Positions 7,206 through 15,090 of a stretch of 49,825 nucleotides of DNA are shown in pieces. Each line of letters starts with the position of its first letter. The first letter of the stretch is position 1. Position numbers and translations under genes: made by a program. Origin of the DNA: Algibacter_G agarivorans. Lineage in GTDB: Bacteria; Bacteroidota; Bacteroidia; Flavobacteriales; Flavobacteriaceae. Below the pieces are notes generated by a model that worked only from the letters and a program-made list of their open reading frames with translations, had not been told where the DNA came from and did not search any database. The DNA is taken from contig NZ_BAABJJ010000042.1 in the NCBI RefSeq assembly GCF_039543245.1, forward strand, positions 1-49,825. Direction: 5' to 3'.

Positions 7206-9869
7206 ATGACAGACGACCAAAACGACGATTTAATTAACAAGCAAGACGAACCCCAAGAAACGATTACCCGTGTTACGGGCATGTATAAAGATTGGTTTTT
7301 AGATTATGCATCGTATGTTATTTTAGAACGTGCTGTTCCTGCTATTGAAGACGGTTTTAAACCCGTACAACGTCGTATCATGCATTCCATGAAAGATTTG
7401 GATGATGGGCGTTACAATAAAGTAGCCAATATAGTTGGGCACACCATGCAGTATCATCCACACGGTGATGCTAGTATTGCCGATGCTATGGTGCAAATTG
7501 GTCAAAAAGACTTGTTAATTGACACCCAAGGAAACTGGGGAAATATTTTAACGGGAGACCGAGCTGCGGCATCTCGTTATATTGAAGCACGTATTTCTAA
7601 GTTTGGGTTAGATGTTGTTTTTAATCCTAAAATTACCGAATGGCAAGCCAGTTATGATGGTCGTAGAAAAGAGCCTGTAAACTTGCCTGTTATGTTTCCG
7701 TTATTGTTAGCACAAGGTGGCGAAGGGATTGCTGTCGGGCTTTCAACTAAAATATTACCACATAATTTCATTGAGCTTATAGATGGGTCTATTAAGCATT
7801 TACAAGGAAAGCGTTTTACAATTTTACCTGATTTCCCAACAGCTGGGATCGCGGATTTTTCAAATTATAACGATGGTTTAAGAGGGGGTAAAGTACGGGT
7901 GCGATCCAAGATTTCGCAGCTTGATAAAAACACACTTGTTATTACCGAATTGCCTTTTGGAACCACTACATCTTCATTAATTGATTCTATCTTAAAAGCG
8001 AATGATAAAGGTAAAATCAAAGTCAAAAAAATAGAAGATAATACTGCCGCAGAGGTTGAGATTTTGGTGCATTTGCCTTCGGGCTTATCTCCAGATAAAA
8101 CGATTGATGCGTTGTATGCTTTCACGAGTTGTGAGTCATCTATATCGCCTTTAGGCTGTGTTATTGAAGATAATAAACCGCTGTTTGTAGGGGTTACAGA
8201 AATGTTACGCCGTTCTACAGATAACACAGTTCAGCTATTAAAACAAGAATTAGAAATAAAATTAGGGGAGTTTGAAGAGCAATGGCATTTTGCTTCCTTA
8301 GAACGTATTTTTATTGAAAACAGGATATACCGCGATATTGAAGAAGAAGAAACATGGGAAGGCGTTATAAATGCTATTGATAAAGGTTTAAAGCCTCATA
8401 TAAAACATTTAAAGCGTACTGTAACCACAGAAGATATTACACGTTTAACAGAAATTCGAATCAAACGTATTTCAAAATTCGATATTGATAAAGCGCAACA
8501 AAAAATTGATGCTTTAGAAGATCAAATAGCAGAAGTAAAACATCACTTGGAGCATCTTATTGATTATGCGATTGCTTATTTCACGAGACTTAAAAAAGAG
8601 TATGGAGAAGGTAGGGAGCGCAAAACAGAAATAAGGACTTTTGATGATGTAGATGCCACTAAGGTTATTATTCGTAATACAAAGCTTTATGTAAATCGTG
8701 AAGAAGGTTTTATCGGGACTTCCTTGCGTAGAGACGAGTATGTGGCTGATTGTAGTGATATAGATGATATAATTGTATTTACTAAAGAGGGTAAAATGAT
8801 GGTTACCAAAGTAGATTCTAAAACCTTTATTGGTAAAGATATCATTCATGTTGCTGTCTTTAAAAAGAAAGATAAACGCACTATATATAATTTGATTTAT
8901 CGAGATGGTAAAGGTGGTCCTTCATATATCAAACGTTTTGCGGTTACTAGTATTACACGAGATAGAGCATATGATTTAACTAATGGCAATAAAGGGTCTA
9001 TTAGTTTGTATTTTTCTGCAAACCCTAATGGAGAAGCAGAGGTTGTTACCGTTAATTTGCGACAAGCAGGTAGTATTAAAAAATTAAAATGGGATATTGA
9101 TTTTGCTGATATTCTGATAAAAGGGCGTGTTTCAAAAGGAAATTTAGTAACTAAATATCCAGTAAAACGCGTTGAACTTAAAGAGAAAGGTTTATCTACT
9201 CTAAAACCTCGTAAAATTTGGTTTGACGATACCGTGCAACGTTTAAATGTTGATGGCAGAGGAGAGCTGGTTGGTGAGTTTAGAGGGGAAGATAAATTAT
9301 TAATTATCAATCAATCTGGGATGGTTAAAACGGTTACACCAGAAGTGACTATGCATTTTGATGATGATATGATTGTGATGGAAAAATGGATTCCTAAAAA
9401 GCCAATATCTGCAGTTTATTTTAATGGCGAAAAAGACATGTATTATGTGAAACGCTTTTTAATTGAACAAGAAGGTAAGATCGAATCTTTTATTTCAGAA
9501 CACCCTAATTCGCAATTAGAAATTATTTCTACCGATTGGAAACCTATGGCAGAAATTGTTTTTGCTAAAGAACGCGGCAAAGACCGAAAGGATAATCTAG
9601 AAATAAACCTTGAAGAATTTATTTCTATTAAAGGCATAAGTGCATTAGGAAATCAGCTAACCAAAGATAAAGTAAACCAAGTTAATTTATTAGACCCTTT
9701 GCCTTACGAAGCCCCAGAGGAAATTCATGCGGATGATTTAGAGGTTGTTGATGAAACTGAGGTGTCTCCTGAAAATTTAAAAGAGACAACCAGTGAAGTT
9801 TCAAAACCTAAAAGTGATTCTAAAGATGATTTAGAAATTGATGATGAAGGACAAATAACATTATTTTAA
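7206..9869 (+). CDS. parC: DNA topoisomerase IV subunit A
   Basis: 887 residues. It is the DNA-cleaving subunit. The winged-helix/tower region begins near residue 30 (YASYVILERAVPAIEDGFKP). The catalytic Tyr is residue 125 in AAASRYIEA, the DNA-linking tyrosine of type IIA topoisomerases. The QRRIMHSM and YHPHGDAS motifs, part of the quinolone-resistance region, are present. The C-terminal half (about 540-800) has the repeated blades of the DNA-wrapping domain. The last 60 residues are acidic (DDLEVVDETEVSPEN..., ending IDDEGQITLF), a tail common in Bacteroidota ParC. It follows parE and is likely co-expressed with it. Confidence 0.95.
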   Translation: MTDDQNDDLINKQDEPQETITRVTGMYKDWFLDYASYVILERAVPAIEDGFKPVQRRIMHSMKDLDDGRYNKVANIVGHTMQYHPHGDASIADAMVQIGQKDLLIDTQGNWGNILTGDRAAASRYIEARISKFGLDVVFNPKITEWQASYDGRRKEPVNLPVMFPLLLAQGGEGIAVGLSTKILPHNFIELIDGSIKHLQGKRFTILPDFPTAGIADFSNYNDGLRGGKVRVRSKISQLDKNTLVITELPFGTTTSSLIDSILKANDKGKIKVKKIEDNTAAEVEILVHLPSGLSPDKTIDALYAFTSCESSISPLGCVIEDNKPLFVGVTEMLRRSTDNTVQLLKQELEIKLGEFEEQWHFASLERIFIENRIYRDIEEEETWEGVINAIDKGLKPHIKHLKRTVTTEDITRLTEIRIKRISKFDIDKAQQKIDALEDQIAEVKHHLEHLIDYAIAYFTRLKKEYGEGRERKTEIRTFDDVDATKVIIRNTKLYVNREEGFIGTSLRRDEYVADCSDIDDIIVFTKEGKMMVTKVDSKTFIGKDIIHVAVFKKKDKRTIYNLIYRDGKGGPSYIKRFAVTSITRDRAYDLTNGNKGSISLYFSANPNGEAEVVTVNLRQAGSIKKLKWDIDFADILIKGRVSKGNLVTKYPVKRVELKEKGLSTLKPRKIWFDDTVQRLNVDGRGELVGEFRGEDKLLIINQSGMVKTVTPEVTMHFDDDMIVMEKWIPKKPISAVYFNGEKDMYYVKRFLIEQEGKIESFISEHPNSQLEIISTDWKPMAEIVFAKERGKDRKDNLEINLEEFISIKGISALGNQLTKDKVNQVNLLDPLPYEAPEEIHADDLEVVDETEVSPENLKETTSEVSKPKSDSKDDLEIDDEGQITLF

Positions 9870-9894
9870 AATTTTAATAGGCTTAGAACCACTC

Positions 9895-11751
9895 TTATTG
9901 ATTACTCTCAAGGCATTTTAATTTGTCTATAAAAAATTCTTTATAACCTATATTGGTTATTTCTCGCGAATATTTTGTACCTGTAAGTACTATAGATTTA
10001 ATAGGTGATTTTTTCAAACTTAACATTTGTACACTAGATAAATTTCCTTTAAATCTAAATTCTTTATCACAATCTATATCCCAAGAATGGTAAAAAGAAA
10101 TTGTTTGGTTGTTTTCGAGTGTAACTTTTACAGAAGATCTATTATTTGGTAAGTACGTAGCACAACCTATATCTTCAGAAAAATTGAAAAAAATATTTGT
10201 TTTTCGCCCTTGTTTATATAGCTCAACTGTTAAATTCTTATTAAGTGTATAGGGTTCTGTTCTAATTGTTGTTACGTTGTAAAATTTGTCATATTCATTA
10301 ATTTGATAATGACAGGTATTACGGAACTTAATGCGCTCTTCTTCTCTGATTTTAGCAATTTCACCTTTCTTTGAAAGGTCATTGAGCAGTGTAACTTTGG
10401 CAATAGAATCTTTTCTTTTTAATTCGTTTAGTTCTTTTCTTTCCTTTTCCACAAGTTTTGTTATAGAATCACTTTTTCTTCTTAGTTCAAGTAATTCTTT
10501 CCTCTCTTGTGCTCTAACTTCAACAATAGAATCATACCTTTTCTTTTCAATAAGTTGCTTTCTAAGAGCTTCTTCAGTTTGATTTATAATATTATTCTTT
10601 TTTCTTGTGGCTACTGCTTTTTTTAGAGCTTTAACTTTTGCAACAGAATCGTTTCGTTGTCTTAGAAGTTCTAGAGTCCTTTTCTGATCCTTTTCAATTT
10701 TAGCAATAGCGTCTTTCCTTTTTCTTTCGGCCATTTCTTTTTCTAGAGCTTTAACTTTGGTAACAGAATCGTTTCGTTTTCTTAGAAGTTCTAATGCCTT
10801 TTCTTTCTCCTCTTCAATTTTAGCAATAGCGTCTTTCCTTTTTATTTCAGCTAATGCTTTTTCTTGCGCATTAACTTTAGCAACAGAATCGTTTCGTTTT
10901 CTTAGAAGTTCTAATCCCTTTTTTTGTTCCTCTTCAATTTTAGCAATAGCGTCTTTCCTTTTTCTTTCGGCCACTTCTTTTTCTAGAGCTTTAACTTTGG
11001 CAATAGAATCGTTTCGTTGCCTTAAGAGTTCTAGTGCCTTTTTTTGTTCCTCTTTAGCTGTGTTAATAGAGTCATTTATTCTTTTCTCATTTAATGCTAA
11101 TCTTTCGTTTTCTTTCGCTTTAGCAATGGAGTCAATTCTCCTTTTTTCGATTAATGCTAATCTTTCGGTTTCTCTTATTTTAGCAATGGAGTCAATTCTT
11201 TTTCTTTCGGCTAATTCCTTAAGTTCTGCTTCTTTGGATTTGGCAATGGAGTCAATTCTTCTTTTTTCGATTAGTGCTAATCTTTCGGTTTCTTTAACTT
11301 TAGCAAAAGAACCCTTTTTTCTGATTTCATCTAATCGTTTCCTTTCTGCTTCATTTATTTTTGGAATAGAATCCTTTCTTTTGTCTTCTATTTTCCTTTT
11401 TATTTCTAGTATTTTATTTTCTTTAGTTTCTCTTTTTTCAATAGCCTTTGCTCTTTCTTTTTCTTCATAATCATAGAACAAATCCATCATATCTTCATTG
11501 ATGTCTATGAATTCATCTTTTACAAAACCAACAAAATTCTTATATCTTACCTTATAAGTATATTTTCCTAAATAATCTAAAACAATGCATTTGTCATTTT
11601 CTTCAAACTCAGCTATTGTTAATGAAGACTTCTCTAAACTTTTATATAAACTGCCATTGTCAATAAATTTTGTAGCAATAGATGTTTCTTGCGAAAAGAT
11701 ATTTATTGTGAAGCTTAAAAATACTATTAATGGATAAATATGTTTAACCAT
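9895..11751 (-). CDS. Secreted long coiled-coil protein with 40-residue repeats
   Basis: 618 residues. A signal peptide (MVKHIYPLIVFLSFTINIFSQ) leads into about 90 residues with an SH3-like look (IVLDYLGKYTYKVRYKNFVGFVKDEFID). A highly charged helix-forming region follows (about 95-470), made of RxDSIAK-type units spaced near 20 residues. In its centre the period is exactly 40 residues, alternating NDSVAKVKALEK and RKDAIAKIEEEQ. The last 140 residues are a separate beta-rich domain with four Cys. No catalytic motif is visible. It may be a periplasmic spacer or surface-linked structural protein; the function is not recognised. The gene stands alone and converges on parC with a 25-bp gap. Similar Ile/Lys-rich repeats could make database hits to other coiled coils misleading. 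Confidence 0.8.
   Translation of the reverse strand: MVKHIYPLIVFLSFTINIFSQETSIATKFIDNGSLYKSLEKSSLTIAEFEENDKCIVLDYLGKYTYKVRYKNFVGFVKDEFIDINEDMMDLFYDYEEKERAKAIEKRETKENKILEIKRKIEDKRKDSIPKINEAERKRLDEIRKKGSFAKVKETERLALIEKRRIDSIAKSKEAELKELAERKRIDSIAKIRETERLALIEKRRIDSIAKAKENERLALNEKRINDSINTAKEEQKKALELLRQRNDSIAKVKALEKEVAERKRKDAIAKIEEEQKKGLELLRKRNDSVAKVNAQEKALAEIKRKDAIAKIEEEKEKALELLRKRNDSVTKVKALEKEMAERKRKDAIAKIEKDQKRTLELLRQRNDSVAKVKALKKAVATRKKNNIINQTEEALRKQLIEKKRYDSIVEVRAQERKELLELRRKSDSITKLVEKERKELNELKRKDSIAKVTLLNDLSKKGEIAKIREEERIKFRNTCHYQINEYDKFYNVTTIRTEPYTLNKNLTVELYKQGRKTNIFFNFSEDIGCATYLPNNRSSVKVTLENNQTISFYHSWDIDCDKEFRFKGNLSSVQMLSLKKSPIKSIVLTGTKYSREITNIGYKEFFIDKLKCLESNQ
10621..11100 (-). repeat. 120-bp in-frame tandem repeat inside the coiled-coil gene
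   Basis: Four consecutive units begin at 10621, 10741, 10861 and 10981. Each contains a form of AGAATCGTTTCGTT and of TTTTAGCAATAGCGTCTTTC. The period is exactly 120 bp, or 40 codons. The units differ by scattered substitutions, which suggests duplication followed by drift. More diverged half-units continue on both sides. Confidence 0.88.
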
Positions 11752-11851
11752 AGGTTTGAGATTTGTGGGGCGTATGTATTAATTCGATGTAAATGTAATA
11801 TATGAAAATTTCAAAATACAAAAATTAAGCTAAAGTGTAGATTTTAACCTA

Positions 11852-12010
11852 TCAACCTAATGCATTTCTAGTAATAAACCATCGCCAACCAATAATGGCT
11901 ATTTGTAGCTTAGTGGCTTTGGCTAAGTCTAATTGTTTTTTAGAATAACTGGGTAAGATTGCTTTATTAACCTTAGCTAAAAATTTGAATACTTGCTTTT
12001 TCACTTTCAT
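11852..12010 (-). CDS. Conserved 52-residue basic protein
   Basis: The ORF runs from ATG at 12010 to TGA at 11852 and encodes 52 residues. The product is strongly basic (MKVKKQVFKFLAKVNKAIL...) with a central PSYSKKQLDLAKATKLQ segment and the aromatic ending IGWRWFITRNALG. I recognise this pattern as a small protein common in Flavobacteriia, often labelled with a misleading SsrA-binding-protein name. It has no SmpB fold and is too short to be SmpB. No signal peptide. It stands alone in a 694-bp gap. The function is unknown; nucleic-acid or ribosome association is only a guess from its charge. Confidence 0.72.
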   Translation of the reverse strand: MKVKKQVFKFLAKVNKAILPSYSKKQLDLAKATKLQIAIIGWRWFITRNALG

Positions 12011-12445
12011 GACATTTTAAACACAAAAATAGTAAAACTTATTCTAGACTAGGTTTTACTTTGTTTTTGATTTAGATAACTGACATAATAAATACTATTA
12101 CATCAATTATAAGTTTGGCAAGTGTTATCATATTTTTAGGTTTTTTAAAATGTTAGTAAATAGATTAATTATATCAATGTTTTTTGAAGATATAGGTTTG
12201 CTGATGTGTTTGCCAAACGTTTTTATAAAAAACGGTTAATTTGAATTTGTAAGTAAAAATATTGAATGGGTTTTGATATTCGTGTTGCACTTATTAATTA
12301 ATTGAACTTACACATGATGATTTTTTAGCTTTCATCTTAAACTAAATAGAAATTAGGATGGATACTTAATAAGAACTTAAAAATCGTAAATCAATAATCG
12401 TTAATCGTAAATTGTTATATTATCTTCGCAAAAAAAAAGTATTTC
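12011..12445. other. Intergenic region with promoter-proximal short repeats
   Basis: No ORF is convincing here. Near the 3' end, AATCGTAAAT occurs twice, flanking an AATCGTTAATC, at about 12380-12412. A possible -7 box, TATCTTCG, lies at about 12420-12427, just before the antiporter start at 12446. The rest is plain AT-rich DNA. Confidence 0.45.
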
Positions 12446-13396
12446 ATGAGTATAGTGTTGGTTGTCCTTGGCTTTGTATTACTAGTAGTAGGTGGGGAGT
12501 TTTTGGTACGCTCATCAGTAGCCTTATCATTTAAGTTTAGTATATCCAAAATGGTTATTGGAATGACGGTGGTTTCCTTTGCAACCTCTGCGCCCGAGTT
12601 GTTAGTTAGCCTTCAAGCTGCCCTTTCTGGTTCGCCGGCCATAGCTATTAATAATGTTGTAGGCTCAAACATTGCAAACATTGGTTTGGTGTTAGGTATT
12701 ACTGCGCTGGTAGGTTCAATTGCGGTAGATAAGTCTTTTTATAAACTGAATTGGCCCGTTATGATGGTGTTTTCAATAGTGTTGTATTATTTTCTTAAAA
12801 ATGATGATGTACTTACTGCTATTGAAGGCGGTGTTTTATTTATTGGACTTATTGTGTTTTTAATTGTGCTATTACGAATTGCAAAAAAAGACACAGTTAC
12901 AGAAGATGTTGATGATACGTTAGCTGTAGTTTCAAATTTTAAAATTGCTTTATGGTTATTAATAGGTGCAGCTGCACTCTATTTTGGAAGTGAATGGCTT
13001 GTAGATGGCTCAAAGGAAATTGCGCGCTCAATAGGTGTAAGTGAAGCCGTAATAGGAGTCTCTTTAATCGCTATAGGAACAAGTGTGCCAGAATTGGCTG
13101 CTTCCGTTATTGCAGCTGCAAAGCAGGAAAAGGCTATTTCTTTGGGTAATTTGATTGGTTCAAATATATTTAATATTGGGTCTGTTTTAGGGTTAACTTC
13201 AATTTTAAAACCTATTCCAGTTACAGAACCTCAAATATTGACTAACGATATTTTCTGGATGCTTGGTTTTTCAGCTATTTTGATACCGTTAATCTTTCTT
13301 CCTGAGCGTTTGCAGATTAGTAGAATTAAAGGTTTTGTTTTAGTGATTGGATATGGTGCATTTATGTTTATGGTGTTTACGCAAGGGAAGCTTTAA
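12446..13396 (+). CDS. Calcium/sodium antiporter (YrbG-type CaCA family)
   Basis: 316 residues with about ten membrane segments in two inverted repeats. Each repeat carries the alpha motif of the Ca2+/cation antiporter superfamily: MTVVSFATSAPELLVSLQAA followed by NNVVGSNIANIGLVLG in the first half, and SLIAIGTSVPELAASVIAA followed by GNLIGSNIFNIGSVLG in the second. The Glu of each PEL and the Asn of each GSN are the ion-binding positions and are intact. It should exchange Ca2+ for Na+ or H+ in the inner membrane. The start ATG at 12446 lies about 20 bp after a plausible -7 box. It has no operon partners. Confidence 0.93.
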   Translation: MSIVLVVLGFVLLVVGGEFLVRSSVALSFKFSISKMVIGMTVVSFATSAPELLVSLQAALSGSPAIAINNVVGSNIANIGLVLGITALVGSIAVDKSFYKLNWPVMMVFSIVLYYFLKNDDVLTAIEGGVLFIGLIVFLIVLLRIAKKDTVTEDVDDTLAVVSNFKIALWLLIGAAALYFGSEWLVDGSKEIARSIGVSEAVIGVSLIAIGTSVPELAASVIAAAKQEKAISLGNLIGSNIFNIGSVLGLTSILKPIPVTEPQILTNDIFWMLGFSAILIPLIFLPERLQISRIKGFVLVIGYGAFMFMVFTQGKL

Positions 13397-13610
13397 TTTG
13401 TAATAATTTCACTTCTCATTTATCTCTCTTTTATCTATTGCAAATTGGTAATGTGTGGAATCGCTTGGCTTTGACAGAAAAGAAACGATAATTTTGTTTA
13501 ACGCTTAATAAAAAACATTAAAACGATTTTTTTATCAGTGTAAGAATAAACGAACCTCTCTCAATAGTAGAACAACTTTCGGGTTATATAACATAAGCTA
13601 GCAAATAAAT

Positions 13611-13743
13611 GCGTTAGGCCTGCCTGCCGGCAGGGATTGCAGTGGAAACCCACAGCGAGTTCCGGTAGCTATCGGGACGAGCGAAGACTTGCAACACAAA
13701 GCCCGACCCTTGTGGCAACCTGCCTACCAGCAGGCAAGCGCCC
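13611..13743. repeat. Large dispersed intergenic element with nested palindromes
   Basis: The framing GCGTTAGG ... GGGATTGCAGTGGAAACC ... AAGCCCGACCC ... GCGCCC matches, from general familiarity, an element scattered through flavobacterial genomes. Two GC-rich palindromes are embedded: CCTGCCGGCAGG (13623-13634) and TGCCT-ACCAGC-AGGCA (13721-13736). A GTAGCTATCGGGAC motif at about 13665 is shared in part with 49631-49644. A 60-codon ORF crosses it but looks fortuitous. Its GC content is well above the surroundings. The rest of the gap 13397-13811 shows nothing else except the terminator below. Confidence 0.7.
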
Positions 13744-13756
13744 AAAACTTTATCAT

Positions 13757-13788
13757 ATAAAAAACGCCAACAAATTAATGTTAGCGTT
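13757..13788 (-). terminator. Terminator of the GSII gene
   Basis: Stem AACGCCAACA (13763-13772) with TGTTAGCGTT (13779-13788). Read on the minus strand, the single imperfect pair becomes a G-U wobble and the hairpin is followed by TTTTTTAT. It lies 23 bp after the stop of the gene at 13812. Confidence 0.8.
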
Positions 13789-13811
13789 CTTTGTATGTAA
13801 AACTATAAACC

Positions 13812-14828
13812 TTATTTAACTGGCTTAACAGTTTTAATAATTCTTGCAGCAACTTTGTATGGATCTGCATTTGAAGATGGACGACGATCTTCTAACCATC
13901 CTTTATATCCTTTTTCTACAGCGATAATTGGAATACGAATTGATGCTCCTCTATCTGAAACCCCCCAAGAGAAATCTGTAATAGATGCTGTCTCGTGCTT
14001 ACCAGTTAAACGTTGTTCGTTAAACTCACCATAAACAGCAATGTGTTCAGCTGTAACAGGTCTAAATGCTTCACAAATTTCAGCATATTTTTCTTTAGAT
14101 CCACAAGTTCTTAAGATTGTGTTGGAGAAGTTAGCGTGCATACCTGATCCATTCCAATCTGTATCACCTAATGGTTTTGGGTGGTACTCAATGTACATAC
14201 CACGACCTTCAGTTAAACGATCTAATAAATATCTAGCAACCCAAATTTCATCTCCTGCTTTTTTAGCGCCTTTTGCAAACAATTGAAATTCCCATTGTCC
14301 AGATGCAACTTCTTGATTAATGCCTTCAAAGTTTAATCCAGCATCGATACATGCGTTAGCGTGCTCTTCAACTAAATCACGTCCGTGAGTATGTAATCCT
14401 CCAACTGAACAGTAGTACATGCCTTGTGGAGCTGGGTAACCACCTCTTGGGAATCCTAATGGTAATTCAGTATTTGTATTCATAATAAAGTATTCTTGCT
14501 CAAACCCGAACCAGAAATCGTTATCATCATCTTCAATAGTAGCACGTGCGTTAGACACATGTGGAGTTCCATCAGCATTCATTACTTCAGTCATAACTAA
14601 ATAACCGTTGATTCTTTTAGGGTCTGGATAGATAGCAACTGGTTTTAAAATACAGTCAGATGCTCCACCTGAAGCCTGTTGCGTAGAAGAACCGTCAAAA
14701 GACCACAATCCTAATTCTTCTATTGTTCCTTGAAAGTTTTCATGCTCTTCTACTTTGGTTTTACTTCTCAAATTTTGAGTTGGGAAATAACCATCTAACC
14801 AAAGGTATTCTAATTTAATTTTTGCCAT
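13812..14828 (-). CDS. Glutamine synthetase type II
   Basis: 338 residues, the compact length of GSII rather than the roughly 470 of GSI. It makes glutamine from glutamate, ammonia and ATP in the cytosol. Visible signatures are LWSFDGSSTQQASG (substrate loop near 42-55), FGFEQEYFIM (first metal-binding Glu pair, about 107-116), GINQEVASGQWEFQ (ammonia and metal site), GSGMHANFS (ATP-binding His) and RGASIRIP (phosphate-binding Arg). All key residues appear intact. The start at 14828 gives MAKIKLEYLWLDGY. A TATATTTG -7 box lies at 14868-14875. It is divergent from the GSIII gene, so this strain has two unrelated glutamine synthetases at one locus. Confidence 0.95.
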   Translation of the reverse strand: MAKIKLEYLWLDGYFPTQNLRSKTKVEEHENFQGTIEELGLWSFDGSSTQQASGGASDCILKPVAIYPDPKRINGYLVMTEVMNADGTPHVSNARATIEDDDNDFWFGFEQEYFIMNTNTELPLGFPRGGYPAPQGMYYCSVGGLHTHGRDLVEEHANACIDAGLNFEGINQEVASGQWEFQLFAKGAKKAGDEIWVARYLLDRLTEGRGMYIEYHPKPLGDTDWNGSGMHANFSNTILRTCGSKEKYAEICEAFRPVTAEHIAVYGEFNEQRLTGKHETASITDFSWGVSDRGASIRIPIIAVEKGYKGWLEDRRPSSNADPYKVAARIIKTVKPVK

Positions 14829-14867
14829 AATGAATCTTTTAAAATTGAAATATTGATAATAATATCA

Positions 14868-14875
14868 CAAATATA
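14868..14875 (-). promoter_or_regulatory. -7 box of the GSII promoter
   Basis: Minus-strand TATATTTG is a perfect match to the Bacteroidota TAnnTTTG element, about 40 bp upstream of the ATG at 14828. Confidence 0.6.
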
Positions 14876-15050
14876 GATTTTTATGTTTTTACTTTAAATT
14901 TATAGGGGTGTTTTAATAAATACATGAGTTATTTTTATTTATACCCTATTTTTTTAAGGTTTATTTTAAAAAAAGACTATTATTTTATAAAAAAACTGAA
15001 ATAATCTTAAAAGAATTTTTCAGTTTAAAGGTTTTTTTGTCAAACCTGTT

Positions 15051-15058
15051 TACTTTTG
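15051..15058 (+). promoter_or_regulatory. -7 box of the GSIII promoter
   Basis: TACTTTTG is a perfect TAnnTTTG match 33 bp before the ATG at 15091. The 262-bp divergent region also contains the GSII promoter, so shared nitrogen control is possible. I could not define an operator. Confidence 0.6.
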
Positions 15059-15090
15059 CTTAACAATTCAATTTCAAAACGTTTTAAATA

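Noticed and set aside
10757..11470. 237-codon plus-strand ORF, Ser/Phe-rich
   Set aside because: It is the mirror of the repetitive coiled-coil gene; the repeated Lys/Glu codons give a long open Ser/Phe frame on the other strand.
13637..13819. 60-codon plus-strand ORF
   Set aside because: It runs through the dispersed GC-rich repeat and the GSII terminator and into the antisense of the GSII gene end; composition is repeat-derived.
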